37,841 bases of DNA, taken from a virus. Location of the stretch: IMG/VR virus record IMGVR_UViG_3300046167_000014, positions 1 to 37,841 of that record. One strand, written 5' to 3'. Made by a program: the position numbers and the translations under genes. The notes under the pieces are model-generated. The model made no database searches. It was not told the origin of the DNA and saw nothing but the letters and a program-made list of their open reading frames with translations. Shown piece by piece: positions 14,401 through 20,698 of the stretch (position 1 is the first letter of the stretch; every line of letters begins with the position of its first letter).

Positions 14401-14583
14401 ATGAAAGTTTTAGGTAATATACCTTCTTTAACTAGAGAATTATTAGATCATCTTACGGATTTGTTCCCTAATCAACTTCCAGCAAACGAAGTTTCTATTG
14501 AAGAACTACGTTATCTGCAAGGCCAGCAGTCTGTTATTAGAAAGCTGGAAGAGTTGTACAATCAAGATTTCGAGGAAACTTAA
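14401..14583 (+). CDS. Hypothetical protein before portal (60 aa)
   Basis: Begins MKVLGNIPSLTRELLDHLTD; mostly helical and acidic, with ELRYLQGQQSVIRKLEELYN near the end. Small proteins of this look commonly precede the portal gene in T7-like marine phages, but I cannot name a family. The frame is open from 14380, inside the promoter repeat; ATG 14401 is the first plausible start. No ribosome binding site is visible, and transcription from the adjacent promoter would leave a very short leader. Confidence 0.55.
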   Translation: MKVLGNIPSLTRELLDHLTDLFPNQLPANEVSIEELRYLQGQQSVIRKLEELYNQDFEET

Positions 14584-14585
14584 CA

Positions 14586-14833
14586 ATGTGTTTTTCAAGT
14601 TCAAAACCAGCCCCACCACCAGTGCCAGCACAGGCTGCACCAGTAACAGCATCTTCTCCTGAGTTCGATACTGATCTAGCAGATGTAGATACCTGCTTCT
14701 CAGACAGCAGCTAAGAAGAAAACTGGGTAAGTCTAAACTTAAAGTAGCTCCTAAAAATGTAGGACTAGCTATTGGTGGATCAACATCAGGCGGTTCTACA
14801 GGTGCATCATCTGGTGTAAATATTTCTAAATAA
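14586..14833 (+). pseudogene. Small Pro/Ala-rich structural-region protein, frame broken twice
   Basis: Starts MCFSSSKPAPPPVPAQAAPV at ATG 14586. The reading stops at 14712-14714, but +1 shifts near 14691 and 14725 give a continuous protein with PASQTAAKKKTGKSKLKV and then ..NVGLAIGGSTSGGSTGASSG to TAA 14831-14833. MCFSS plus Pro-rich plus Lys-rich plus Gly/Ser-rich order is shared by small proteins next to portal in related phages. Its role is unknown. As read it is truncated. Confidence 0.5.
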
Positions 14834-14844
14834 AGGTAAATATT

Positions 14845-15027
14845 ATGGCATATGAGAATAGTGGCGGCGGTGCTGCTAAGCGTTATGCCCAGTGCGAGTC
14901 ATCAAGAGATATGTTCTTGCAGCGTGGGCGTGATGCAGCAGAGCTAACAATACCTATGCTCTTGCCTCCTGATGGACATAGTAGTAGTACAATATACCAG
15001 ACCCCCTTATCAGGGAGTTGGTGCTAG
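14845..15027 (+). CDS. Portal protein (T7 gp8-like), N-terminal fragment
   Basis: Start MAYENSGGGAAKRYAQCESS at ATG 14845. It carries the portal N-terminus up to LTIPMLLPPDGHSSSTIYQT, matching T7 YTIPSLFPKD...STDYQT. The frame ends SGSWC at 15025-15027. An extra T at 15007/15008 explains the break; removing it gives YQTPYQGVGARGVNNLASKL, the T7 YQTPWQAVGARGLNNLASKL. The portal forms the 12-subunit vertex through which DNA is packed and to which the tail binds. Confidence 0.8.
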   Translation: MAYENSGGGAAKRYAQCESSRDMFLQRGRDAAELTIPMLLPPDGHSSSTIYQTPLSGSWC

Positions 15028-15514
15028 AGGTGTAAACAACCTAGCATCTAAACTGCTTCTGGCTCTACTACCACCTAACAGTCCATTCTTTAGACTTACC
15101 ATTGATGACTTTGACCTTGCTGAATTAGCAGGTGGAGAAGCACGTGGTGCAGTCGAGGAAGCGTTGTCTCGTATTGAACGAGCAGCTATGCAAGAGATCG
15201 AATCCAAGGCAATGCGTGTTCCAGTGTTTGAAGCACTGAAGCAGCTTATTGTTACAGGCAATGCTCTTCTCTTTATGCCTAAAGAGGGAGGCATGAAAGT
15301 GTTTCGTCTTGACCGTTATGTGGTTAAGCGGGATGCTATGGGTAATGTCTTAGAGATTATTACTAAAGAAAGCGTCAATGCCTTGATGCTTCCTCCAGAA
15401 ATTCAAGAACTCATACAGGCTTCTGAGTCTGAGATGAAGAACCTTGAGCTATACACCCACCTTACAAGAACACAAAAGGGCTGGGAAGTTTATCAAGAAG
15501 GTGTCAGGGTTTGA
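14972..15514 (+). CDS. Portal protein, middle fragment
   Basis: Homology begins about 15008 (YQGVGARGVNNLASKLLLAL) and runs through VFEALKQLIVTGNALLFMP, FRLDRYVVKRDAMGNVLEII and YTHL, all matching T7 gp8 in order. The frame stops at 15512-15514 after YQEGVRV. Homology resumes in the next frame as VSGFEIPNSRGKF, so one extra G at 15500/15501 is likely. The codons before 15008 in this frame are a shadow of the N-terminal piece. Confidence 0.8.
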   Translation: MDIVVVQYTRPPYQGVGARGVNNLASKLLLALLPPNSPFFRLTIDDFDLAELAGGEARGAVEEALSRIERAAMQEIESKAMRVPVFEALKQLIVTGNALLFMPKEGGMKVFRLDRYVVKRDAMGNVLEIITKESVNALMLPPEIQELIQASESEMKNLELYTHLTRTQKGWEVYQEGVRV

Positions 15515-16442
15515 AATCCCTAACAGCCGTGGTAAATTTAAACTAGACGAAAGCCCCTTCATCCCACTACGGTTTACTAGAGTAGACGGTGAGGACTATG
15601 GCAGGGGTTATGTAGAAGAATACATCGGAGACCTTAAGAGCCTTGAGGCTTTGACTAAAGCTATCGTAGAGGGTGCTGCGGCATCAGCTAAGGTATTGTT
15701 CCTAGTCAAACCTAATGGCACAACTAAGGCACGAGTACTAGCTGAAAGCCCTAACGGTGCTATCGTTAGTGGTGATGCTACTGATGTCTCCACCCTACAG
15801 GTACAGAAGTCAACTGACTTTAGAGTAGCTATGGAGTCTGGACGTAACATTAGTGAGCGTCTAGCATATGCCTTCCTAATGAACAGTGCAGTTCAGCGTC
15901 AGGCTGAGCGTGTTACTGCTGAAGAAGTACGGTTCATGGCACAGGAACTAGAGTCTGCCCTAGGTGGTGTGTATTCTATCCTGTCACAAGAACTACAGAT
16001 GCCTCTGGTTAACAAGATACTATCCATCATGGAACGCTCTGGCAAGATGCCTAAGCTACCTAAGGATACTGTTAGCCCTACTGTTGTTACTGGTATCGAA
16101 GCCCTTGGACGAGGGCAAGACCTTAACAAACTAGCTACCTTCCTGCAATACCTACAGCCACTAGGCCCAGAGGTTATTGCACGTGAGATGAACCTTAACG
16201 ATTACATTGATCGACTAGGTGCTAGTCTTGGTATTGATACCAATGGTCTTATCAAGTCTGCTGAGCAGAAGGCTCAAGAAGAAGCAGAGATGATGCAGAA
16301 GCAACAGCAAGCAATGCAGATGCAGACTATGCAGCAGATGGCAGTACGTGGTACACCTGAGATGATTAAGTCAGGTGGTGCTGCTGCTATGATGACACAA
16401 GCACAGGCACAGCAACAACAAGAACAGGAAGGGCAGGGCTAA
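15444..16442 (+). CDS. Portal protein, C-terminal fragment
   Basis: Real portal sequence begins about 15501. Conserved blocks: PFIPLRFTRVDGEDYGRGYV, YIGDLKSLEALTKAIVEGAA, SAVQRQAERVTAEEVRFMAQ, LESALGGVYSILSQELQMPL and GIEALGRGQDLNKL, each with a close T7 gp8 counterpart. The C-terminus is a Gln/Met-rich tail (QKQQQAMQMQTMQQMA), also as in T7. With both breaks repaired, the portal spans 14845-16442, about 530 residues, near T7's 536. Confidence 0.85.
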   Translation: MSYTPTLQEHKRAGKFIKKVSGFEIPNSRGKFKLDESPFIPLRFTRVDGEDYGRGYVEEYIGDLKSLEALTKAIVEGAAASAKVLFLVKPNGTTKARVLAESPNGAIVSGDATDVSTLQVQKSTDFRVAMESGRNISERLAYAFLMNSAVQRQAERVTAEEVRFMAQELESALGGVYSILSQELQMPLVNKILSIMERSGKMPKLPKDTVSPTVVTGIEALGRGQDLNKLATFLQYLQPLGPEVIAREMNLNDYIDRLGASLGIDTNGLIKSAEQKAQEEAEMMQKQQQAMQMQTMQQMAVRGTPEMIKSGGAAAMMTQAQAQQQQEQEGQG

Positions 16443-16891
16443 TGGCACTACCACTACTTATGGCAGCAGCGCTGCAATCATTGGACTAACAGCCGCAGTT
16501 AAACTACTGAAGAAGGGTGGAGAGGCCTGCACTTAGAGGTATTATTCGTCAGGGTAAAAAAGGTGCTAAACTTGCTAAGAAACCAACAGAAGGTCAGAAG
16601 CAAGTAGAAAAAGCCACCAAAGGCCAACGTGCCTACGCTAAGGGACAAGCTAAAGCTGGTGCTGTTGGGGCAGCAGGTACAGCAGCAGCCATGTCTAAGG
16701 ATGAAGAAAAGCCTAAGACCAGAGAAACTACTAAACCTAAAGACGGACGTATCAACGCAGCAGATTTCCCTACTTATAAGAAGGGTACTAAATCTGCCTC
16801 AGCTTTCCGCAAAGCCTTTGCTGAAGCTAAGAAGGATGGTAAGAAGACCTTTAAGTTTGAAGGCCGTTCCTATAAGGTTGAAACAAAATAG
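16442..16891 (+). CDS. Lys-rich post-portal protein, frame disturbed at the N-terminus
   Basis: ATG 16442 overlaps the portal stop and starts MALPLLMAAAL. The frame soon stops, but a hydrophobic stretch AAIIGLTAAVKLLKKGG lies in the -1 frame, and from about 16517 (a GTG is available) the original frame continues as ERPALRGIIRQGKKGAKLAK to the TAG at 16889-16891. A missing base near 16456-16470 and an extra one near 16515 would join all three. The body is very basic (KPTEGQKQVEKATKGQRAYA, ..AFRKAFAEAKKDGKKTFKFE) and the C-terminal 50 residues look like a small compact domain. Function unknown. Confidence 0.5.
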
Positions 16892-16900
16892 AGGACTAAC

Positions 16901-17125
16901 ATGGCAGACAGTTTAAATACTTATGATGAAGACCAGACTAATGCAGAACCTGCTGACCACACCCTAGCTATGCTAGAGAAGGCTGAGCAGTTAGAGAAGA
17001 ATAACAATCCAGATCGTCCTGACTGGCTACCTGATAAGTTTAAATCCGTAGAGGATATGGCTCAAGCGTACACCGCACTGGAGTCTAAGTTAGGACAACC
17101 CAACGACAGCGAAGACTATGACTGA
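16901..17125 (+). CDS. Capsid scaffold (T7 gp9-like), N-terminal fragment
   Basis: Begins MADSLNTYDEDQTNAEPADH and includes DRPDWLPDKFKSVEDMAQAY followed by TALESKLG, a start shared by podoviral scaffold proteins. It ends at 17123-17125. The acidic body of the scaffold follows in the +1 frame (17118), so an extra base near 17117 is likely, although an overlapping ATG start is possible there. Scaffold guides capsid protein into the procapsid and leaves before packaging. Confidence 0.7.
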   Translation: MADSLNTYDEDQTNAEPADHTLAMLEKAEQLEKNNNPDRPDWLPDKFKSVEDMAQAYTALESKLGQPNDSEDYD

Positions 17126-17702
17126 CGATGCTGAAATAGAGGATGTAGACCCTGATGAAGTACAGGAGCTTCCTGATAATGAGGAAGTCTCCGAAGTACT
17201 AGGGGCTGCTGGATTGGACTTTGATGTATTAGCATCAGAATATAATGACTTAGGTGAACTAACACCTGACGCTTACGAAGCTTTGGAAGAAGCTGGTTTC
17301 CCTCGTACCCTAGTGGATAGTTATATCCAAGGGCAGGAGGCACTAGCATCATCCATGAATAATGAGATGTTTGAATTAGCTGGAGGAGAAGAGGGTTATC
17401 AGGACATGATGTCTTGGGCATCTGAGAACCTCCAGCCTAACGAAGTCAATACGTTTAATAGAACTGTTGACTCAGGAGACCCAGCCTCTGTTCGCTTTGC
17501 CGTACAGGGATTGGTTGCTCGTTATCGTTCCGAAGTAGGTACTGAGCCTAGGCTTATCCAAGGTAACAATGCACCTGTATCGGGTGGGAAATTTGAGAGT
17601 GCTGCTGAACTGACTGCGGCTATGCGTGACCCCAGATACGACAAAGACCCTGCCTACCGACAGCAAGTAGCTGCAAAGCTATCACGCAGTTCGGTATTTT
17701 AA
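17118..17702 (+). CDS. Capsid scaffold (T7 gp9-like), main part
   Basis: 194 residues, very acidic at first (DDAEIEDVDPDEVQELPDNE), then LTPDAYEALEEAGFPRTLVD, SYIQGQEAL and AGGEEGYQDMMSWA, which match T7 gp9 (SAESYAKLAEIGYTKAFIDSYIRGQEAL, AGGRERF). The end AAMRDPRYDKDPAYRQQVAA with a C-terminal Phe matches the T7 MSDPRYRTDANYRRQVEQ...NF end that binds capsid protein. ATG 17118 could be a real start but lacks a ribosome binding site. Gene order portal-scaffold-capsid supports the call. Confidence 0.82.
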   Translation: MTDDAEIEDVDPDEVQELPDNEEVSEVLGAAGLDFDVLASEYNDLGELTPDAYEALEEAGFPRTLVDSYIQGQEALASSMNNEMFELAGGEEGYQDMMSWASENLQPNEVNTFNRTVDSGDPASVRFAVQGLVARYRSEVGTEPRLIQGNNAPVSGGKFESAAELTAAMRDPRYDKDPAYRQQVAAKLSRSSVF

Positions 17703-17909
17703 ACTGTCTCTATGGGGGTTGGAGGATTATGTCCTCCTTCCTTCTAGTTACATTTAGGTGTACCTAGAAGGGATCACATCCCTAACACGAAGCTAAACAT
17801 AACAAACGATTACCCCTGACCCCTTGCGAGGGACAATCTTGGAGAAAGGATGTAGTGTAATGCAGAGTGTACTTAACTCAACATTATACTCACTAAGGAG
17901 TAATTAAAA
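17703..17909 (+). promoter_or_regulatory. Scaffold-capsid intergenic region with two stem-loops
   Basis: A 207-base gap before the capsid gene. GGAGGA (17721-17726) pairs with TCCTCC (17732-17737); then CCTTCTAG (17740-17747) pairs with CTAGAAGG (17764-17771). Within the second loop, ggtgtacctagaa (17757-17769) is partly like the promoter repeat (8 of 13 bases), which would fit a T7 phi10-like capsid promoter but is weak. AAGGAG lies just before ATG 17910. Confidence 0.45.
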
Positions 17910-19016
17910 ATGGCACAAGCTGCTTCAAATCCGGCCTATAGCGTAAGCTTCCAAGGCCAGAATAACCTTACAGGTGACGTACGTGACCTGTTTCTCAAGC
18001 TGTATGCTGGCGAAGTCCTAACAGCTTTTGAAGAAAAGAATATCATGATGCCTTTGGTGCGTACTCGCTCCATCTCAAAAGGCAAGTCTGCTTCATTCCC
18101 AATGACAGGCCGTGCGACTGCTGAATACCTGACCCCCGGAAACGAGATCACAGGTGGAGCAATTCGTGCGGGTGAGCGTATCGTCACCATTGACGACTTG
18201 CTTATCTCAAGCCAGTTCATTGCCTCTATTGATGAAGCCATCAACCACTACGATGTACGTAGCATCTACTCTAAAGAAGCTGGTATTGCACTTGCTAAGG
18301 AAGCTGACAAGAACATTCTCCGTCAGGCTCTGAAAGCTTCACTTGCAACCAACGCTACTCGTGGTGCTGCTCTGATCCAGAACTACTCAGCATTTGCTGA
18401 AGAAGACTTCACAGCTAACGTCAATATTGGTACGGCTGCTGCTGACTCACTTGATCCAGCAAAGTTGGCTAAGGCTATCTTTGATGCAAAGAAAGAGTTT
18501 GATGTAAAGTCTGTAACATCTGATGGAGCTTTCGTAGTTCTTCCACCAGCACAGTACTATGCACTGATGGATGTGACTGATGGTTCAAAGCTGACATACA
18601 TGAACCGTGATTTTGGTGGCAATGGTTCAATCGCTTCTGCGACTGTACCAACAATTGCTGGTATGCCTGTGTATATGTCTAACCACCTTGTAACCGCAGA
18701 CCTCATTGAGACTGCTGGTGTTAACAAGGGTCAGTCAAAGGGTCAACGCCCACTGGCTAACACTGCTGGTTCAGGCCGTACAACTGCATACGACATCACC
18801 AACACAACCACAGACGGTGTTAACCTCGTTGACATTGCTGCTAAGGCACGTGGTCTGGTCATGACACAAGATGCAGTTGCTACTGTTAAGTTGATGGACT
18901 TGGGCGTAGAGTCTGAGTATCAAATTAACCGTCAAGGCACACTGATGGTGGCAAAATACGCAATGGGGCATAACGTCCTGCGTCCTGCTGCTGCTATCGC
19001 ACTGCTTGAAGTGTAA
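17910..19016 (+). CDS. Major capsid protein (T7 gp10-like)
   Basis: 368 residues (T7 gp10A 345), intact frame. HK97-fold blocks of the T7 group are visible: DLFLKLYAGEVLTAFEEKNI with LVRTRSISKGKSASFPMTGR, ATAEYLTPGNEITGG, ERIVTIDDLLISSQFIASID and the DRxFGGNG-like YMNRDFGGNGSIASATVPTI. It forms the icosahedral head. An AAGGAG 13 bases before the ATG suggests strong translation, and a classical terminator follows directly, as in T7 where T-phi follows gene 10. No slippery-sequence readthrough form is apparent. Confidence 0.92.
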   Translation: MAQAASNPAYSVSFQGQNNLTGDVRDLFLKLYAGEVLTAFEEKNIMMPLVRTRSISKGKSASFPMTGRATAEYLTPGNEITGGAIRAGERIVTIDDLLISSQFIASIDEAINHYDVRSIYSKEAGIALAKEADKNILRQALKASLATNATRGAALIQNYSAFAEEDFTANVNIGTAAADSLDPAKLAKAIFDAKKEFDVKSVTSDGAFVVLPPAQYYALMDVTDGSKLTYMNRDFGGNGSIASATVPTIAGMPVYMSNHLVTADLIETAGVNKGQSKGQRPLANTAGSGRTTAYDITNTTTDGVNLVDIAAKARGLVMTQDAVATVKLMDLGVESEYQINRQGTLMVAKYAMGHNVLRPAAAIALLEV

Positions 19017-19023
19017 CTAATAG

Positions 19024-19056
19024 AAGGGGGTGGCTTAACAGCTACTCCCTTTTTTT
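19024..19056 (+). terminator. Intrinsic terminator after the capsid gene
   Basis: AAGGGGGTGGC (19024-19034) pairs with GCTACTCCCTT (19041-19051) over 11 base pairs (two G-U) around the 6-base loop TTAACA, and a run of seven T follows at 19050-19056. This matches the position and form of T7 T-phi, which limits readthrough into downstream genes so that capsid protein is made in excess. Confidence 0.88.
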
Positions 19057-19069
19057 ATTGGATGGTATT

Positions 19070-19261
19070 ATGAACAAACTTAAAATTAAAAAGTCACGTG
19101 TAAACGAGGCTGGCAACTATACCAAACCTACCATGCGTGAGAATATGTTTAAGGCTATCAAAGCTGGAGACAAGGGTGGTAAGAAGGGTCAGTGGTCTGC
19201 ACGTAAGGCTCAGTTACTAGCTAATCGTTATAAGAAAGCTGGTGGAGGTTACACAACGTGA
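19070..19261 (+). CDS. Small basic protein with WSARKAQLLA motif (63 aa)
   Basis: Begins MNKLKIKKSRVNEAGNYTKP and contains REN..K.IKAGDKGGKKGQWSARKAQLLANRY and a GGGY end, a short conserved domain seen in marine phages and some bacteria whose role is unknown to me. ATG 19070 is preferred to the TTG at 19058, which would overlap the terminator end. It is the first of five Lys-rich small genes after the capsid terminator; its stop overlaps the next start. Confidence 0.6.
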   Translation: MNKLKIKKSRVNEAGNYTKPTMRENMFKAIKAGDKGGKKGQWSARKAQLLANRYKKAGGGYTT

Positions 19262-19494
19262 AGAGACCTCAGCAAAGCCTAAAGAAGTGGACAGACCAAA
19301 AGTGGCGTACTAAGTCTGGTAAACCATCAGGTAAGACTGGTGAGCGTTACTTACCAGAAGCAGCTATTAAATCGCTGTCTGCGTCAGAGTATGCTGCTAC
19401 TACTAAAGCAAAGCGTGAAGGCTCTAGTAAGGGTAAACAATTTGTTCGTCAACCACTCAAGATTGCTAAGAAAACAGCAAAGTATAGGACTTAG
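19258..19494 (+). CDS. Small basic protein, likely DUF5872-type (78 aa)
   Basis: GTG start at 19258 overlapping the previous stop. The pattern SLKKWTDQKWRTKSGKPSGK, then GERYLPEAAIKSLSASEYAA, GKQFVRQP and IAKKTAKYR is one I recognise as a conserved short domain, probably DUF5872 (the number is from memory). Strongly basic, no membrane span. Grouping with other basic proteins between capsid and tail-tube genes suggests a virion or DNA-binding part, by inference only. Confidence 0.6.
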   Translation: MKRPQQSLKKWTDQKWRTKSGKPSGKTGERYLPEAAIKSLSASEYAATTKAKREGSSKGKQFVRQPLKIAKKTAKYRT

Positions 19495-19496
19495 AT

Positions 19497-19622
19497 ATGC
19501 CAAATGTAGCGGGTAAAGAATATAAGTATACTAAAAAAGGTATAGCACAGGCTAAGGCTGCGGCTAAGAAGACTGGTGCTACTATGAAGTATAAGAAAAA
19601 GATTGTAACAGGTAAGGCTTAA
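19497..19622 (+). CDS. Very small Lys-rich protein (41 aa)
   Basis: Begins MPNVAGKEYKYTKKGIAQAK and continues with an Ala/Lys helix and KYKKKIVTGKA. The ATG at 19497 follows the previous stop by two bases. The K-E-Y-x-Y-T-x-K-G start recurs in short phage proteins. Nearly a third of the residues are Lys. Function unknown; a DNA- or RNA-binding role would fit the charge. Confidence 0.5.
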   Translation: MPNVAGKEYKYTKKGIAQAKAAAKKTGATMKYKKKIVTGKA

Positions 19623-19624
19623 AG

Positions 19625-19804
19625 ATGTCAGATAAATATAAAAAGATGGATTTGCCTAAGCGTAAGCCAAAGCGTGGTACACTAAATGAAATGAAGAGTG
19701 CTGGCGATACCGCTGCTATTCGTGCTGCTGTAAAACGCGCAGATGCTGAAGCTGAGAAAGCTGAGAAAAAGAAAAAATTAAAAAAGTATAAGAAGAAAGA
19801 CTAA
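19625..19804 (+). CDS. Small highly charged helical protein (59 aa)
   Basis: Begins MSDKYKKMDLPKRKPKRGTL, then a helical DTAAIRAAVKRADAEAEKAE followed by a Lys-only-like tail (KKKKLKKYKKKD). It starts two bases after the previous gene and ends in a TAATG overlap with the next. Charge pattern and helix suggest nucleic-acid contact; no family recognised. Confidence 0.5.
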   Translation: MSDKYKKMDLPKRKPKRGTLNEMKSAGDTAAIRAAVKRADAEAEKAEKKKKLKKYKKKD

Positions 19805-20079
19805 TGGCTATTACGTACCGTGGAGAAACTTTTGCAGGGTACAATAAACCTAAGCGTACACCCAAGCATCCCACAAAGTCCCATGCGGTACTAGCTAAAG
19901 AAGGTAAAACCATCAAGCTAATACGTTTTGGGCAGCAGGGTGTCAAGGGTGCAGGTAAAAACCCCTCATCAGCAAAAGACAAAGCTCGTAAGAAGTCTTA
20001 CTATGCAAGACACAACGCACAGGGAAAGCCTACATCAAAGCTTTCTGCTAAGTACTGGTCACACAAAGTTAAGTGGTGA
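19804..20079 (+). CDS. Conserved basic protein, probably DUF6321 family (91 aa)
   Basis: Conserved blocks NKPKRTPKHPTKSHAVLAKE, GKTIKLIRFGQQGVKGAGKN, KARKKSYYARH and AKYWSHKVKW. This block order is a family I recognise from marine phages and bacteria, probably DUF6321 (number from memory), of unknown function. The Lys/Arg richness fits nucleic-acid binding. It is the last of the basic cluster and is followed, 28 bases later, by the tail-tube A gene. Confidence 0.65.
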   Translation: MAITYRGETFAGYNKPKRTPKHPTKSHAVLAKEGKTIKLIRFGQQGVKGAGKNPSSAKDKARKKSYYARHNAQGKPTSKLSAKYWSHKVKW

Positions 20080-20107
20080 TCTATAAGAATTTTAAACGGA
20101 GACATTT

Positions 20108-20698
20108 ATGGCACCAACAACCAAGCTAGAAGCAATCAATACAATGCTCTCAGCTATTGGCGAAGCCCCAGTTACACAGTTAAACTCTGGCTTGGTTGAA
20201 GCTGATATTGCCGAAACTATCCTTGAGTCTGTAAACCGTGAGGTGCAGGGACATGGGTTTCATTTTAACAGAGAGTTGAATGTAGTATTTAACCCTGACG
20301 TTAATGACAATATTGTACTACCTGCAAATATTCTACGTGCAGATACTACACAGAACACATCTAATCCAGACCTAATTCAACGTGGTCTTAAGATGTACAA
20401 TAGAGTAACTAGCACATATAATATTACACAAGCGGTAAACTTAGACTTAGTTGTTTTGCTAAACTTTGAGGATATTCCAGAAGTAGCTAAGAGGTATATT
20501 ACTATCAGGGCTGCTAGAATATTCCTAGATCGTGTTGTAGGTTCAGCCACACTACATGGCTTTAACCAAGAAGATGAAACTCGTGCCTTACTAGAGCTAC
20601 GTGATATGGAAGCAGAAGGTCAAGACTTCAGCATCTTCAATAACTACGACACTTACAGCATTATCGACAGAGTTGCATCACAGAGGATTAGAACCTAA
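20108..20698 (+). CDS. Tail tubular protein A (T7 gp11-like)
   Basis: 196 residues, the same as T7 gp11. The N-terminus TKLEAINTMLSAIGEAPVTQ, then VQGHGFHFNREL and the C-terminal ITIRAARIFLDRVVGSATLH are the family pattern. Gp11 forms the ring joining portal and nozzle. ATG 20108 follows ACGGAGA. The stop overlaps the start of the tail tube B gene (TAATGG), and the two are always adjacent in T7-like phages. Confidence 0.88.
   Translation: MAPTTKLEAINTMLSAIGEAPVTQLNSGLVEADIAETILESVNREVQGHGFHFNRELNVVFNPDVNDNIVLPANILRADTTQNTSNPDLIQRGLKMYNRVTSTYNITQAVNLDLVVLLNFEDIPEVAKRYITIRAARIFLDRVVGSATLHGFNQEDETRALLELRDMEAEGQDFSIFNNYDTYSIIDRVASQRIRT

Noticed and set aside
17910-19060. Frameshifted minor capsid protein as in T7 10B
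   Set aside because: No slippery sequence near the stop, and a strong terminator follows within ten bases.
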